Positions 51,792-58,919 of a stretch of DNA of 58,919 nucleotides are shown here, piece by piece. Each line of letters begins with the position of its first letter. Position 1 is the stretch's first letter. The position numbers and the translations under genes were made by a program. Source of the DNA: Lentisphaerota bacterium (lineage in GTDB: Bacteria; Verrucomicrobiota; Lentisphaeria; Victivallales; Victivallaceae); NCBI GenBank assembly GCA_015061545.1, contig SUWJ01000015.1:1-58919 (forward strand), given 5' to 3'. The notes under the pieces are model-generated. The model worked only from the letters and a program-made list of their open reading frames with translations, had not been told where the DNA came from and did not search any database.

Positions 51792-53762
51792 ATGCTTAAA
51801 AAAATATCACTTTATTTGTTCTGCACAATGCTGTTGATAACTTTTCAGCTGGCAGCTCAGGATAACAATGATCGGATCATTCAGGCTGCCGAATACTTTA
51901 TGCAGGGGGAATCCTGCTACAAAGGCGAAGGGGTAAAACAGGATTACACCCGCGCTGCAGAACTTTTCCGCCGCTCGGCAGAGCTGGGTAATTACGACGC
52001 CATGCTGCAGCTGGGTTGGTGTTATGAAAATGGTTTGGGAGTAAAGAAAGATCTTGCTGTTGCCTTCCGATACTACCTCAAGGCAGCTGAAAACGGCAGC
52101 GTTACAGGTATGTACAACACCGGCAACTGCTACAGTTACGGAATGGGCGTTGAACGCGATGATGCCAAAGCATTGCACTATTTTACTCTGGCAGCCCGAC
52201 AGGGCGATCGGGATGCGCAATTTTCGCTGGGCAGGATCTACGAAAACGGCCGGGGCGTAAAAATTGATCCGCTCCTTGCCGTTGAATGGTATAAAAAAGC
52301 TGCGGCGGAAGGTTCTGCCGAAGCACTCTGCCATCTGGGCAACTGCTACCGGCAGGGCTTCGGGGTAAAACAGGATTACAGCCAGGCAATCAAATATTAT
52401 CTTCAGGCAGCCGCACTGGGCGATGCCGTAGCCATGTGCAATCTGGGCGATTGTTATTATCTGCCGCTGGGCGTTGACCGGGATCTGCCCAAGGCAATCG
52501 ACTGGTATAAGAAATCAGCCAAGGCAGGTTATGCTGAAGCTGCCAACGAGCTTGGCGAACTCTATTATCATAATCCGGAGGTTATCGCCAATAATTATGC
52601 TGAAGCCTGCAAATGCTTTGAAATTGCAGCGCAAGCCGGCAGCGCCGATGGCTTGATGAATATGGCGCTGTGCCTGCTGAAAGGCGAAGGCGTGGGAAAA
52701 AATCCGGTCAAAGCCTTTGAATATATGCAAAAAGCTGCCGCCGCAGGCTCAGCCAGAGCCTGGGCCAATATCGGCATGAGCTATATTGAAGGCGAAGGCG
52801 TGGAAAAATCCGAAGCCAAAGCGCTGCAGGCATTTCTTAAAGGAGCCGAATTGGGAGATCGCGCCTGCCAGTACAATGCAGGCTACACTTTTTACGAACA
52901 GCAGGATTACGTCCAAGCCGCCAGATTTTTCCAAATGGCAGCCGACCGGGATCACGGGACAGCCCAATATTTTATGGGCACAATGCTGCAAAACGGACGC
53001 GGCCTGCCGAAAGACGAGGTAAAGGCATTTCAGTATTTCCTGAAATCTGCCGATGAACACAATGACCCCGATGCTCAATTTGAAGTCGGCTGGTGCTATG
53101 AGGAGGGCTGCGGCGTAACCGAAGATAAGATAAAAGCTGCGGAGTATTACCGCAAATCCGCCGAACAGAATAACGATGACGGTCTTTTTGCGCTGGGTTT
53201 GTTTTACCGCGATGGTCGCGGCAATATCAAACAGGATTACGTTCAGGCGGTAAAATATTTTGAAAAAGCCGCCAATCTCGGTCACGCCGCCGCATTGAAC
53301 AATCTGGGCAATATGTATGCTGCCGGGAGAGGAGTCAAAAAAGATAAAAAGAAAGCCTTTGATTTTTATTTGCGTTCGGCACAACTCGGTGAAGTGGTGG
53401 GTATGTATAATGCTGCCGAATATTATTATTTCGGTGATGTACTCCCCAAAAACGACGTCCGGGCATTTTTCTGGTACAAGCGTGCTGCCGATGCCGGTGA
53501 TATTGATGCAGCATACAAACTGGGCTATATGTATCAGGAGGGGGCAATCAGAAAAGATTACACTCAAGCCGCCAAATATTTTTTACAGGCGGCAACCGCA
53601 GGACACGCCGAAGCGCAATATTTCATGGGCTGGCTCTGCGAATGGGGCAAAGGTGTTCCGCTGGATCTGAAAAAAGCCAAGCAGTGGTACAGAAAGTCAG
53701 CTGCTCAGGGCGATAAAGATGCCAAGAAAGCGCTGTGGCAACTTAAATTTCTTCTATTTTGA
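51792..53762 (+). CDS. Secreted Sel1-like repeat (SLR) protein
   Basis: 656 aa. A signal peptide (LYLFCTMLLITFQLAAQ) is followed by about seventeen Sel1-type repeats of about 36 residues that run to the C-terminus. Each has the A.LGW.YE.G.GV..D...A..YY.KAA consensus, for example LQLGWCYENGLGVKKDLAVA. SLR proteins form solenoids that hold or recruit partner proteins in the periplasm. No catalytic domain is present. It is monocistronic with its own promoter; the function is undefined. Confidence 0.9.
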   Translation: MLKKISLYLFCTMLLITFQLAAQDNNDRIIQAAEYFMQGESCYKGEGVKQDYTRAAELFRRSAELGNYDAMLQLGWCYENGLGVKKDLAVAFRYYLKAAENGSVTGMYNTGNCYSYGMGVERDDAKALHYFTLAARQGDRDAQFSLGRIYENGRGVKIDPLLAVEWYKKAAAEGSAEALCHLGNCYRQGFGVKQDYSQAIKYYLQAAALGDAVAMCNLGDCYYLPLGVDRDLPKAIDWYKKSAKAGYAEAANELGELYYHNPEVIANNYAEACKCFEIAAQAGSADGLMNMALCLLKGEGVGKNPVKAFEYMQKAAAAGSARAWANIGMSYIEGEGVEKSEAKALQAFLKGAELGDRACQYNAGYTFYEQQDYVQAARFFQMAADRDHGTAQYFMGTMLQNGRGLPKDEVKAFQYFLKSADEHNDPDAQFEVGWCYEEGCGVTEDKIKAAEYYRKSAEQNNDDGLFALGLFYRDGRGNIKQDYVQAVKYFEKAANLGHAAALNNLGNMYAAGRGVKKDKKKAFDFYLRSAQLGEVVGMYNAAEYYYFGDVLPKNDVRAFFWYKRAADAGDIDAAYKLGYMYQEGAIRKDYTQAAKYFLQAATAGHAEAQYFMGWLCEWGKGVPLDLKKAKQWYRKSAAQGDKDAKKALWQLKFLLF

Positions 53763-53857
53763 ACGATTTTCCCGCCACAAGGTCAAAAACATATAAAAAA
53801 TCTTATAAAAAAAATTGCAAAAATCAAGATTAACACTATATTAACTGAATAATAATC

Positions 53858-53934
53858 GGATCCATAGCTCAGTCGGTTAGAGCAGGTGACTCATAATCTC
53901 CGGGTCGGCGGTTCAAGTCCGTCTGGATCCACCA
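53858..53934 (+). tRNA. tRNA with CAT anticodon, probably tRNA-Ile2 (lysidine-modified)
   Basis: 77 nt with encoded CCA. Acceptor GGATCCA/TGGATCC, D-arm GCTC/GAGC, anticodon loop CTCATAA (CAT), T-arm GGCGG/CCGTC. The GAGCAGG.GACTCATAATC and GGTTCAAGTCC segments resemble E. coli tRNA-Ile2 more than elongator tRNA-Met. The middle pair of the anticodon stem (GGTGA/TCTCC) is a T-T mismatch. The gene is independent of flanking genes. Elongator Met is the alternative. Confidence 0.9.
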
Positions 53935-53945
53935 TCCTTCGCTGA

Positions 53946-53989
53946 AGCTACGGATGGCAAGCCAGTCTTGCTATCCGTAGATTTTTTTT
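53946..53989 (+). terminator. Terminator after the CAT tRNA
   Basis: Stem CTACGGAT.GCAAG/CTTGC.ATCCGTAG followed by eight T. Confidence 0.75.
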
Positions 53990-54037
53990 GCTTGCAAAAA
54001 ATAAGCGGAGTGAAACGAAGCGTGTGAAGAATGCCTT

Positions 54038-54070
54038 AAAAGCTGTCAGATTTTCTGACGGCTTTTTTTT
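54038..54070 (+). terminator. Second terminator, 3' of the tRNA region
   Basis: Stem AAAGC.GTCAGA/TCTGAC.GCTTT followed by eight T. Confidence 0.7.
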
Positions 54071-54121
54071 ACAGCTTGACAAGCCAGTTCCACGCTCAGT
54101 AAAAATGATTTGACTGACAAT

Positions 54122-54150
54122 GTCCGTACAAGTCCGTACAAGTCCGTTAC
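54122..54150. repeat. Short tandem repeat GTCCGTACAA, 2.9 copies
   Basis: GTCCGTACAA occurs twice perfectly (54122-54141), followed by a degenerate third copy (GTCCGTTAC). The 9-mer CAAGTCCGT in it also occurs in the T-arm of the tRNA at 53914-53922. It lies just past the 3' end of the convergent radical SAM gene. Confidence 0.5.
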
Positions 54151-54166
54151 TATTGCTTCTCGTCCC

Positions 54167-55825
54167 TCAGGCAAGGTTCGTCCGGTCGGAAGTACTCCAT
54201 ACCGCGGCGGGCTGATTCAGCACAAAATTACGATTGTATGCCAAATAATAAATTTTATCGGGCATGGGGAAGATCCAGTAACGGGTTTCACGGGCGTTCA
54301 GACACTCCGCCGAACCCAATTCCAATACAGCTTCGGGTGGAATATGTGCTGTTTTAAATGTATATTCATCGGGCCCCTGCCCCGGCTGGAATCCAGCCAG
54401 CAGCCATTGGTACGCCAAAGCCAACTGACCTTGCGGCAAATTGTATTCCCGACAGAAATCCAGCAGAAAGAGAAAACGTTTTTTCAAATTCCACAGCACC
54501 GACGCATTGCCGCCAAATTGATGAAAAAATGCCAGCAAACGGGTTACAAAGTCAGGACATTCCCGACTCATTGCCAGAAGCGGCAAATGCAAATAACGGT
54601 GGTTATAAGTAAGATCCAGCAACCGCGAGAGATCCCGCACATTCTGAATATCTCCCACACTCATCGTGCGGCTTTGCATTACATCGTAAGGGGTGGAGCG
54701 GCTGTAGCGTATGTCGTGTTCAGCAGTAATTTCCCGCAGCGGTGTACCCGGTAATACTTTTAATATTTCCAGCTGGATCTCGCCGGTATTAAACTGCATA
54801 AGCGTTGTTGTATCGCTGATAATATGCTCCCATTTCTGACCGGGCAACCCCGCCAGCAAATCGGCATGAGTTTCAAACGCAGTTTGCTGACAGAGAAAAT
54901 CCAAGCCTTTCAGCACCGCAGCGGTATTGCTGTTTCTGCCGGCGTACTGCTGAACCTGACTTGCCAGACATTGGATCCCCACTTCAATATGCAGCTGACC
55001 GGGCAAAGCCTTTTGCAACTCCTCCTGCAAAGTTTCATTCAAAAACTGCGGATGCAGTTCCAGATGAAAACGCATCTGCGGAAACTCTTCCCGGAACATA
55101 CGCAGCAAAGCTGCTCCCCGTTCCTGCGGCAGATTAAAAGTACGGTCGAGTACCCGTATCTCTTGGATATTTCGCTCTTTCAAGAGATTCAGTTCCGTTC
55201 TGACCTGCTCCGGCGAACGGTATCGGGTTTGAGTATTGCCGCTGGTGCAGTAAAGACAGCGCATCGGGCAGCCGCGGGAAGTTTCGATTTGCACAAACGG
55301 TTTATCGGTAACAAAAAATTCATCGTTTACCGGGTAATCGGAATCGCTCCATTCCTGAAAAACCGCATTGCCCGCTGCGGGGATTATCCGGTTCAAACAT
55401 GAGCTTTCAGCATCGAATTGCTCCAGATACTGACGGAAAATACTCTCCCCCTCCCCCCGGAACACACAATCGATCCACGGATATTGTTTCAGCAAATCAT
55501 CTGCGCCGCTGCCCAGACACTCCGGCCCGCCCACGGCAATTCGGCAATCGGGATCCAGCGTATGATATCTGTGCAGAACTTCCAGCGCCGTTCGACGGTT
55601 GAACAAATAAAGATCGCTCACCAGCAAATCCGCCTGATAAGAACAAATTTCCTGCACCGCCGACATTATATCGCTCTCGTTGGTCATATCGTAACGCAGC
55701 CATTGCCATTGTTCGAGCGTCTTGCAGGCGCTGTGCAGCAGCGGCAATGCCAGCGAAGAGTGCGAAAACGAACTGTTGACCGTCAAAAAGACCAGACGGC
55801 GTTTATCGGCATTTGAATATTCCAT
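54167..55825 (-). CDS. B12-binding radical SAM protein with DUF4080-type C-terminus
   Basis: 552 aa. The N-terminal part (LVFLTVNSSFSHSSLALPLL) is a B12-binding-like Rossmann region, with RIAVGGPECLG in the second segment. The radical SAM cluster motif is SRGCPMRCLYCTS (CxxxCxxC). The C-terminal part (DDVMQSRTMS-like YDVMQSRTMSVGDIQNVRDLSRLLDL) matches DUF4080. This class performs methylations, rearrangements or ring changes. The substrate is unknown. Confidence 0.85.
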   Translation of the reverse strand: MEYSNADKRRLVFLTVNSSFSHSSLALPLLHSACKTLEQWQWLRYDMTNESDIMSAVQEICSYQADLLVSDLYLFNRRTALEVLHRYHTLDPDCRIAVGGPECLGSGADDLLKQYPWIDCVFRGEGESIFRQYLEQFDAESSCLNRIIPAAGNAVFQEWSDSDYPVNDEFFVTDKPFVQIETSRGCPMRCLYCTSGNTQTRYRSPEQVRTELNLLKERNIQEIRVLDRTFNLPQERGAALLRMFREEFPQMRFHLELHPQFLNETLQEELQKALPGQLHIEVGIQCLASQVQQYAGRNSNTAAVLKGLDFLCQQTAFETHADLLAGLPGQKWEHIISDTTTLMQFNTGEIQLEILKVLPGTPLREITAEHDIRYSRSTPYDVMQSRTMSVGDIQNVRDLSRLLDLTYNHRYLHLPLLAMSRECPDFVTRLLAFFHQFGGNASVLWNLKKRFLFLLDFCREYNLPQGQLALAYQWLLAGFQPGQGPDEYTFKTAHIPPEAVLELGSAECLNARETRYWIFPMPDKIYYLAYNRNFVLNQPAAVWSTSDRTNLA

Positions 55826-55963
55826 ATAGCAGACTCATCTCCCAAAAACAAATACTTTATACTATATTACTGAAAGCGTAAGTTTTCTACTGCCAAACCG
55901 ATTTTTATCCGACAAAATTGCCATGCGATCCGACATTTTGAATTAAAACATCCCCTCAGCCAT

Positions 55964-55992
55964 TTGTAAATATCTGCGGATAAGATTATATT
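55964..55992 (+). promoter_or_regulatory. Promoter of the lipoprotein phosphatase operon
   Basis: TTGTAA, a 17-base spacer, and TATATT at 55987. The gene ATG is at 56036. Confidence 0.5.
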
Positions 55993-56035
55993 AAACTTGG
56001 CGAATACAATCAATCCAGCTACTGAGGGCAAGACG

Positions 56036-56950
56036 ATGAAAAAATTTTGGATTTGCAGTTTGCTGTGCGGTCTTATGATCCTTTTGCTTACCGGGTGTTA
56101 CGGGATACCTCCGGAACGGAATTATATCGGCATGACCAAAGCCGAGGTCGCAGAATATCTGGAAAAAAACGCGTTCCGCAGCCGCTGGAGCAGAAACCGG
56201 TTTGACATTGCAGTGCCGCGAAGCAAAATTTTCTCTCATCCTTTCCGTAATGCTCAGGAAGTAGCGAAAAATCAATCCGTAATGTCTGCGGATCAATGGA
56301 ATTGTGATTTCTTTCCGCAAAGACATTGGCTTCTGGGATGGAACGGAATTTTTGCCAAATGGTATTGCGTAAATCTTAAATTCAAAGATGGACGGGTTAT
56401 TGAGCAACGCAATTTGAGAAATTACTATTGGGTCAGAGGTCATGCCGGAGAATCGCCTTATCCCCAATTTCCGAAAAACTTTCATAAGGTCAATGAGAAT
56501 CTTTACCGTTCCGGACAGCCGGATGAGGATGAATTTGAATCTCTCTATACGTTCAACGAAATCCGCAGCGTGCTGAATCTGCGGGAAAACAACAGCGACA
56601 AAGATGAGATCGATGCAATCAACCGCAATTGGAACAATGCCGTTACTCTGTACGAAATCCCCCTTGATACCGGAGAGATCACCGAAGCGGATCTCTATAA
56701 AATCCTGACCGTCATCCGGGATGCTCCCCAACCCTTATTGATACATTGCTGGCACGGCAGCGACCGCACCGGCTGTGCCGTTGCCGCATACCGCATCGTG
56801 TTTGAAAATTGGAGCGTGGAAGATGCCATTTCCGAATTGATGCAACCTGAATACGGTCATCACAAACAAATTTACACCAATATTCCGGAACTTCTCCGCA
56901 AAGCCGATTGGAAGAAGATCAAAGCAACTATTTTGAGTAAGGAAAAGTAA
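56036..56950 (+). CDS. Lipoprotein with C-terminal dual-specificity protein phosphatase domain
   Basis: 304 aa. A signal peptide ends in a lipobox (LLLTGC, Cys21). Residues 28-125 resemble SmpA/OmlA (BamE-like) lipoproteins (YIGMTKAEVAEYL, VNLKFKDGRVIEQ). Residues about 150-300 form a cysteine-based phosphatase with the signature HCWHGSDRTG (237-246, Cys238 and Arg244) and Asp in the general-acid region PLDTGEIT. The protein should therefore act in the periplasm, where few Tyr/Ser/Thr-phosphate or phosphoinositide substrates are known. It is first in a small cluster with 2 bp to the next gene. Confidence 0.85.
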   Translation: MKKFWICSLLCGLMILLLTGCYGIPPERNYIGMTKAEVAEYLEKNAFRSRWSRNRFDIAVPRSKIFSHPFRNAQEVAKNQSVMSADQWNCDFFPQRHWLLGWNGIFAKWYCVNLKFKDGRVIEQRNLRNYYWVRGHAGESPYPQFPKNFHKVNENLYRSGQPDEDEFESLYTFNEIRSVLNLRENNSDKDEIDAINRNWNNAVTLYEIPLDTGEITEADLYKILTVIRDAPQPLLIHCWHGSDRTGCAVAAYRIVFENWSVEDAISELMQPEYGHHKQIYTNIPELLRKADWKKIKATILSKEK

Positions 56951-56952
56951 GT

Positions 56953-57396
56953 ATGAGAATCAAGTTCGCCGGGATCACGCTGTTGCTGATTGTGCCGATC
57001 GTGCTTGTGCTTATTTTGGATCCGGCAAGTACTCTTTCGCTCCGGAATTTTCTGGGAGATATTTTCGGAACCATATTTCTTATTGATTTTCCCATCGGGA
57101 TGTGTTTGCTTCATTATTACTTTCCGCAATTTTTCCGACATCGAAAAAGCGGACACTACTCCATTGTACCGTGGGGAATATTTTTCTTGATCTGCTGGGG
57201 AATCGTGGCACTGGGAATGTTTCTTGAAACGCAGTTCGGCAATTATCCGGACAATGGATTTTCAGTTGCCTGCGCTTACCTTTTCGGCTGGGCGTATATC
57301 TGGTTCACTATGATTCCGATTGGGTTGATTTATTTACTCTTCCGCCGGGTTCAAAAACTGTGGAATAAAGAGGTAAACAATGACCATTCCGGATGA
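56953..57396 (+). CDS. Small polytopic membrane protein
   Basis: 147 aa with four hydrophobic helices (7-22, 35-52, 75-95, 105-130) and a basic C-terminal tail. No family recognised. It starts 2 bp after the phosphatase stop with AAGGAAAAG as ribosome site, and its end overlaps the next small frame by 17 bp, so it is co-transcribed. Confidence 0.7.
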   Translation: MRIKFAGITLLLIVPIVLVLILDPASTLSLRNFLGDIFGTIFLIDFPIGMCLLHYYFPQFFRHRKSGHYSIVPWGIFFLICWGIVALGMFLETQFGNYPDNGFSVACAYLFGWAYIWFTMIPIGLIYLLFRRVQKLWNKEVNNDHSG

Positions 57397-57514
57397 TTTA
57401 AAAATCCTCAGTTTGCTCTATGAATACCCTCATTTTATGTTGCTTCCGCTGAGTGCGCTGTGGATAGCCTGCGGAATCCCCGGCAAATTGATTATCTATG
57501 AACAAATTCTGTAA
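57380..57514 (+). CDS. Very small hydrophobic protein (44 aa)
   Basis: ATG 57380 with AGAGGTAAAC as ribosome site, ending TAA 57514. It encodes a single hydrophobic helix with Cys (LLPLSALWIACGIPGKLIIY). It overlaps the end of the upstream gene, which supports real translation by coupling. No family recognised, so call cautiously. Confidence 0.4.
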   Translation: MTIPDDLKILSLLYEYPHFMLLPLSALWIACGIPGKLIIYEQIL

Positions 57515-57527
57515 AGGTAATCTTGCA

Positions 57528-57878
57528 ATGGCAGAAAATGCAACCGCTATAGCAATATGCGGCGAAAAAATCGCCCCCACAGTTGGCTCCGCCGAATCGT
57601 TTATCTTTTTGTCCGGCAATGCTCAACGGCTTGTACCCAGAGAGTGCGGAATCGCGTTATTTTTAGAAAAACACAATATAAAAACGTTGATTTGCGGCAA
57701 TATCGGCAACTGTCTGCTTGAAGTACTGCGGCAAAAGAATATCGAGGTTATCCCCGGAGTATCAGGTGGCTGGCAGGATGCCGCCGCCGCGTTTCGCAAC
57801 CGGACTCTGCATTGCGGAAAAAACTATACTTGCAGCGAACAGGGACAAATCTGCGGCGACTGCCCGGGCAACTACTGA
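57528..57878 (+). CDS. NifX/NifB-like (dinitrogenase cofactor-fold) small protein
   Basis: 116 aa from ATG 57528. The central region (GIALFLEKHNIKTLICGNIG, LLEVLRQKNIEVIPGVSGG) matches the dinitrogenase iron-molybdenum cofactor fold seen in NifX, NafY and many anaerobe proteins of unknown role. The C-terminus is Cys-rich (YTCSEQGQICGDCPG), a possible metal-binding tail. AAGGT precedes the start. A 10-codon-longer start is less likely. Confidence 0.7.
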   Translation: MAENATAIAICGEKIAPTVGSAESFIFLSGNAQRLVPRECGIALFLEKHNIKTLICGNIGNCLLEVLRQKNIEVIPGVSGGWQDAAAAFRNRTLHCGKNYTCSEQGQICGDCPGNY

Positions 57879-57950
57879 CTCCCCCCTGCCCCCCCAGATA
57901 AGCAGGCAACAGCAGCAAGCCTTTTATATACATAAATACCTTTTACCCAA

Positions 57951-57978
57951 TTGCAATTAATTCCGCCAATGCTATATT
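57951..57978 (+). promoter_or_regulatory. Promoter of the last gene pair
   Basis: TTGCAA, a 16-base spacer, and TATATT at 57973, 44 bp before the ATG at 58022. Confidence 0.5.
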
Positions 57979-58021
57979 ACATTGATGCTGTTTAAATTTG
58001 AAGTTTACTCAAAGGTTTGTG

Positions 58022-58402
58022 ATGAAAGAAAATTATATCATACCAACAAGACCGCGTAATGCTTTGCAGGTATTCAGTTATGAGTGTATACCTGACAAAA
58101 AAGTATGGTTTGAAGAAAAATATATCGGTGCAGAAGTACATTGTTTTCTGGATCGGGATATAAAAAACAATCATGAGTTGTCTGAAGCAGAAATGGATGC
58201 AAGAGATTTTCTCGCCCGATGCGGATGGATCGTCAAAGAACTGCTTGAAGCCCCGTTCTGGGAGAAGCCGCCCTGTTGGTTTCGCTCTATTTTCAGCAAA
58301 GTTCTCAAAGCCAGAAGAACCGCTATGGAAATCGCCCGGCAGGATGGTATTTCGCTCATCTATTACTCTTGGGAAGTCGATGACACCCATTCGGAGGAAT
58401 AA
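58022..58402 (+). CDS. Unrecognised small protein
   Basis: 126 aa from ATG 58022 (AAAGG upstream). Soluble, with several Trp and aromatic residues in the middle (APFWEKPPCWFR) and an acidic C-terminus. No family recognised. The short pairing with the following gene (ATG 3 bp after this stop) and its size would fit a toxin-immunity-like or effector-type pair, but no motif supports that. Confidence 0.6.
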   Translation: MKENYIIPTRPRNALQVFSYECIPDKKVWFEEKYIGAEVHCFLDRDIKNNHELSEAEMDARDFLARCGWIVKELLEAPFWEKPPCWFRSIFSKVLKARRTAMEIARQDGISLIYYSWEVDDTHSEE

Positions 58403-58404
58403 AA

Positions 58405-58919
58405 ATGACATCAGTAAATGAAATCAATGAAATTATCATTCGGCAGCTCAAGCTGAATAATTTAGAATATGACTGCTTTTTTGATCCGGAAGAATCCTGT
58501 GAAATCGTTCTGTGTAATGACTTTGAACATTTTCCGCGCCTGTTGGATGAAAAATGTATTTTTTCAGATTGCACGGATGCAGAACTTGTGCAGCTGTTCA
58601 ATGCCGTGATTGAACGCAAGTATCTTGATTTTGATATTATTGGAGAAATTTGCAAGATGCTGCCAGAAAAAGGCTGTCTGGTCAGCGATAAATTGGAAAA
58701 GATTATTTTCCACACCGAATTTGATTACAGCAACTACCTATTCTTATTTGCATATTTGGGCTGCGACAAAAAATATGAAGCTAAAGTCATTGAATTCTTG
58801 GACACGATTTCAAAAGATTTCCGGGACGGCTTGTTTATCGCATGTGACCGTTTAAACACCCCCTCGATCATCCGTAAAATGTTTGAAAAGTTCACTCAAT
58901 GGATCTCCGCAGATGTCGA
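58405..58919 (+). CDS. Unrecognised protein, cut by the window end
   Basis: At least 171 aa, open to the end of the window. ATG 58405 has GGAGG at 58392-58396. It encodes an acidic, helical, Cys-containing protein rich in Glu, Asp and Leu (LNNLEYDCFFDPEESCEIV), with a possible HEAT-like helical pattern. No family recognised. It is co-transcribed with the preceding gene. Confidence 0.65.
   Translation, partial: MTSVNEINEIIIRQLKLNNLEYDCFFDPEESCEIVLCNDFEHFPRLLDEKCIFSDCTDAELVQLFNAVIERKYLDFDIIGEICKMLPEKGCLVSDKLEKIIFHTEFDYSNYLFLFAYLGCDKKYEAKVIEFLDTISKDFRDGLFIACDRLNTPSIIRKMFEKFTQWISADV

Overview
This window looks like chromosomal DNA of an anaerobic member of the PVC superphylum, most likely a Lentisphaerota/Victivallales gut bacterium. 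The assignment is by inference, since no marker was searched. The arguments are a Minf_1886-type protein (a family I know only from Planctomycetes and Verrucomicrobia), many lipoproteins with an outer-membrane style gene content, RND efflux, a GTP-dependent PEP carboxykinase, and strict-anaerobe functions (desulfoferrodoxin, flavodiiron protein, rubredoxin, HydF). Intergenic DNA is AT-rich, and the recognisable promoters usually carry a TATATT-like -10 box.

Layout. Positions 1-3635 are accessory: a phage-like remnant with a membrane-anchored KilA-N protein, a gamma-glutamylcyclotransferase-like protein, gene fragments, an overlapping membrane-protein/lipoprotein pair resembling spanins, a hairpin-rich element, a lone lipoprotein and an array of stem-loops separated by a constant 9-base linker. 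The array abuts the 3' end of tRNA-Ser(UGA), a classic integration position. 3.9-19 kb is mostly housekeeping: a compact alaS without the C-Ala domain, an unrecognised membrane protein, PHP phosphoesterase, DMT exporter, LysM protein, MFS transporter, ilvB, HIT protein, epimerase, glycosyltransferase, an oxygen/superoxide detoxification group (desulfoferrodoxin, flavodiiron protein, rubredoxin), and ilvN at the end of an ftsH-DUF167-ilvN unit. 19-32 kb holds ftsH, an FHA protein, an M42 peptidase with a TetR regulator, tilS, rdgB with a GT-C glycosyltransferase, a PfkB kinase, and a psd-pssA-epimerase-hydrolase operon for phosphatidylethanolamine synthesis.

32-47 kb holds hydF, a large Ser/Thr kinase fused to a sulfatase-modifying-factor-like domain and a lectin-like tail, pckG, an ECF sigma factor with a textbook RpoE-type promoter in front of it, a five-gene run (Minf_1886 protein, M16 peptidase, ROK kinase, hypoxanthine phosphoribosyltransferase, glycosidase-like protein), and an XRE-like regulator. 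47-52 kb is an RND efflux pair. A Sel1-repeat protein and a CAU-anticodon tRNA (probably Ile2, the substrate of the TilS encoded in this window) follow. The last 5 kb is accessory-looking again: a B12-radical SAM protein, a lipoprotein protein-phosphatase, small membrane proteins, a NifX/NifB-like protein and two unrecognised genes, the last cut by the window end.

The least explained structures are the linker-hairpin array at 3421-3635, the hairpin-rich element at 2275-2523, the kinase-FGE-lectin fusion, and the KilA-N protein whose N-terminus has been replaced by a membrane anchor.
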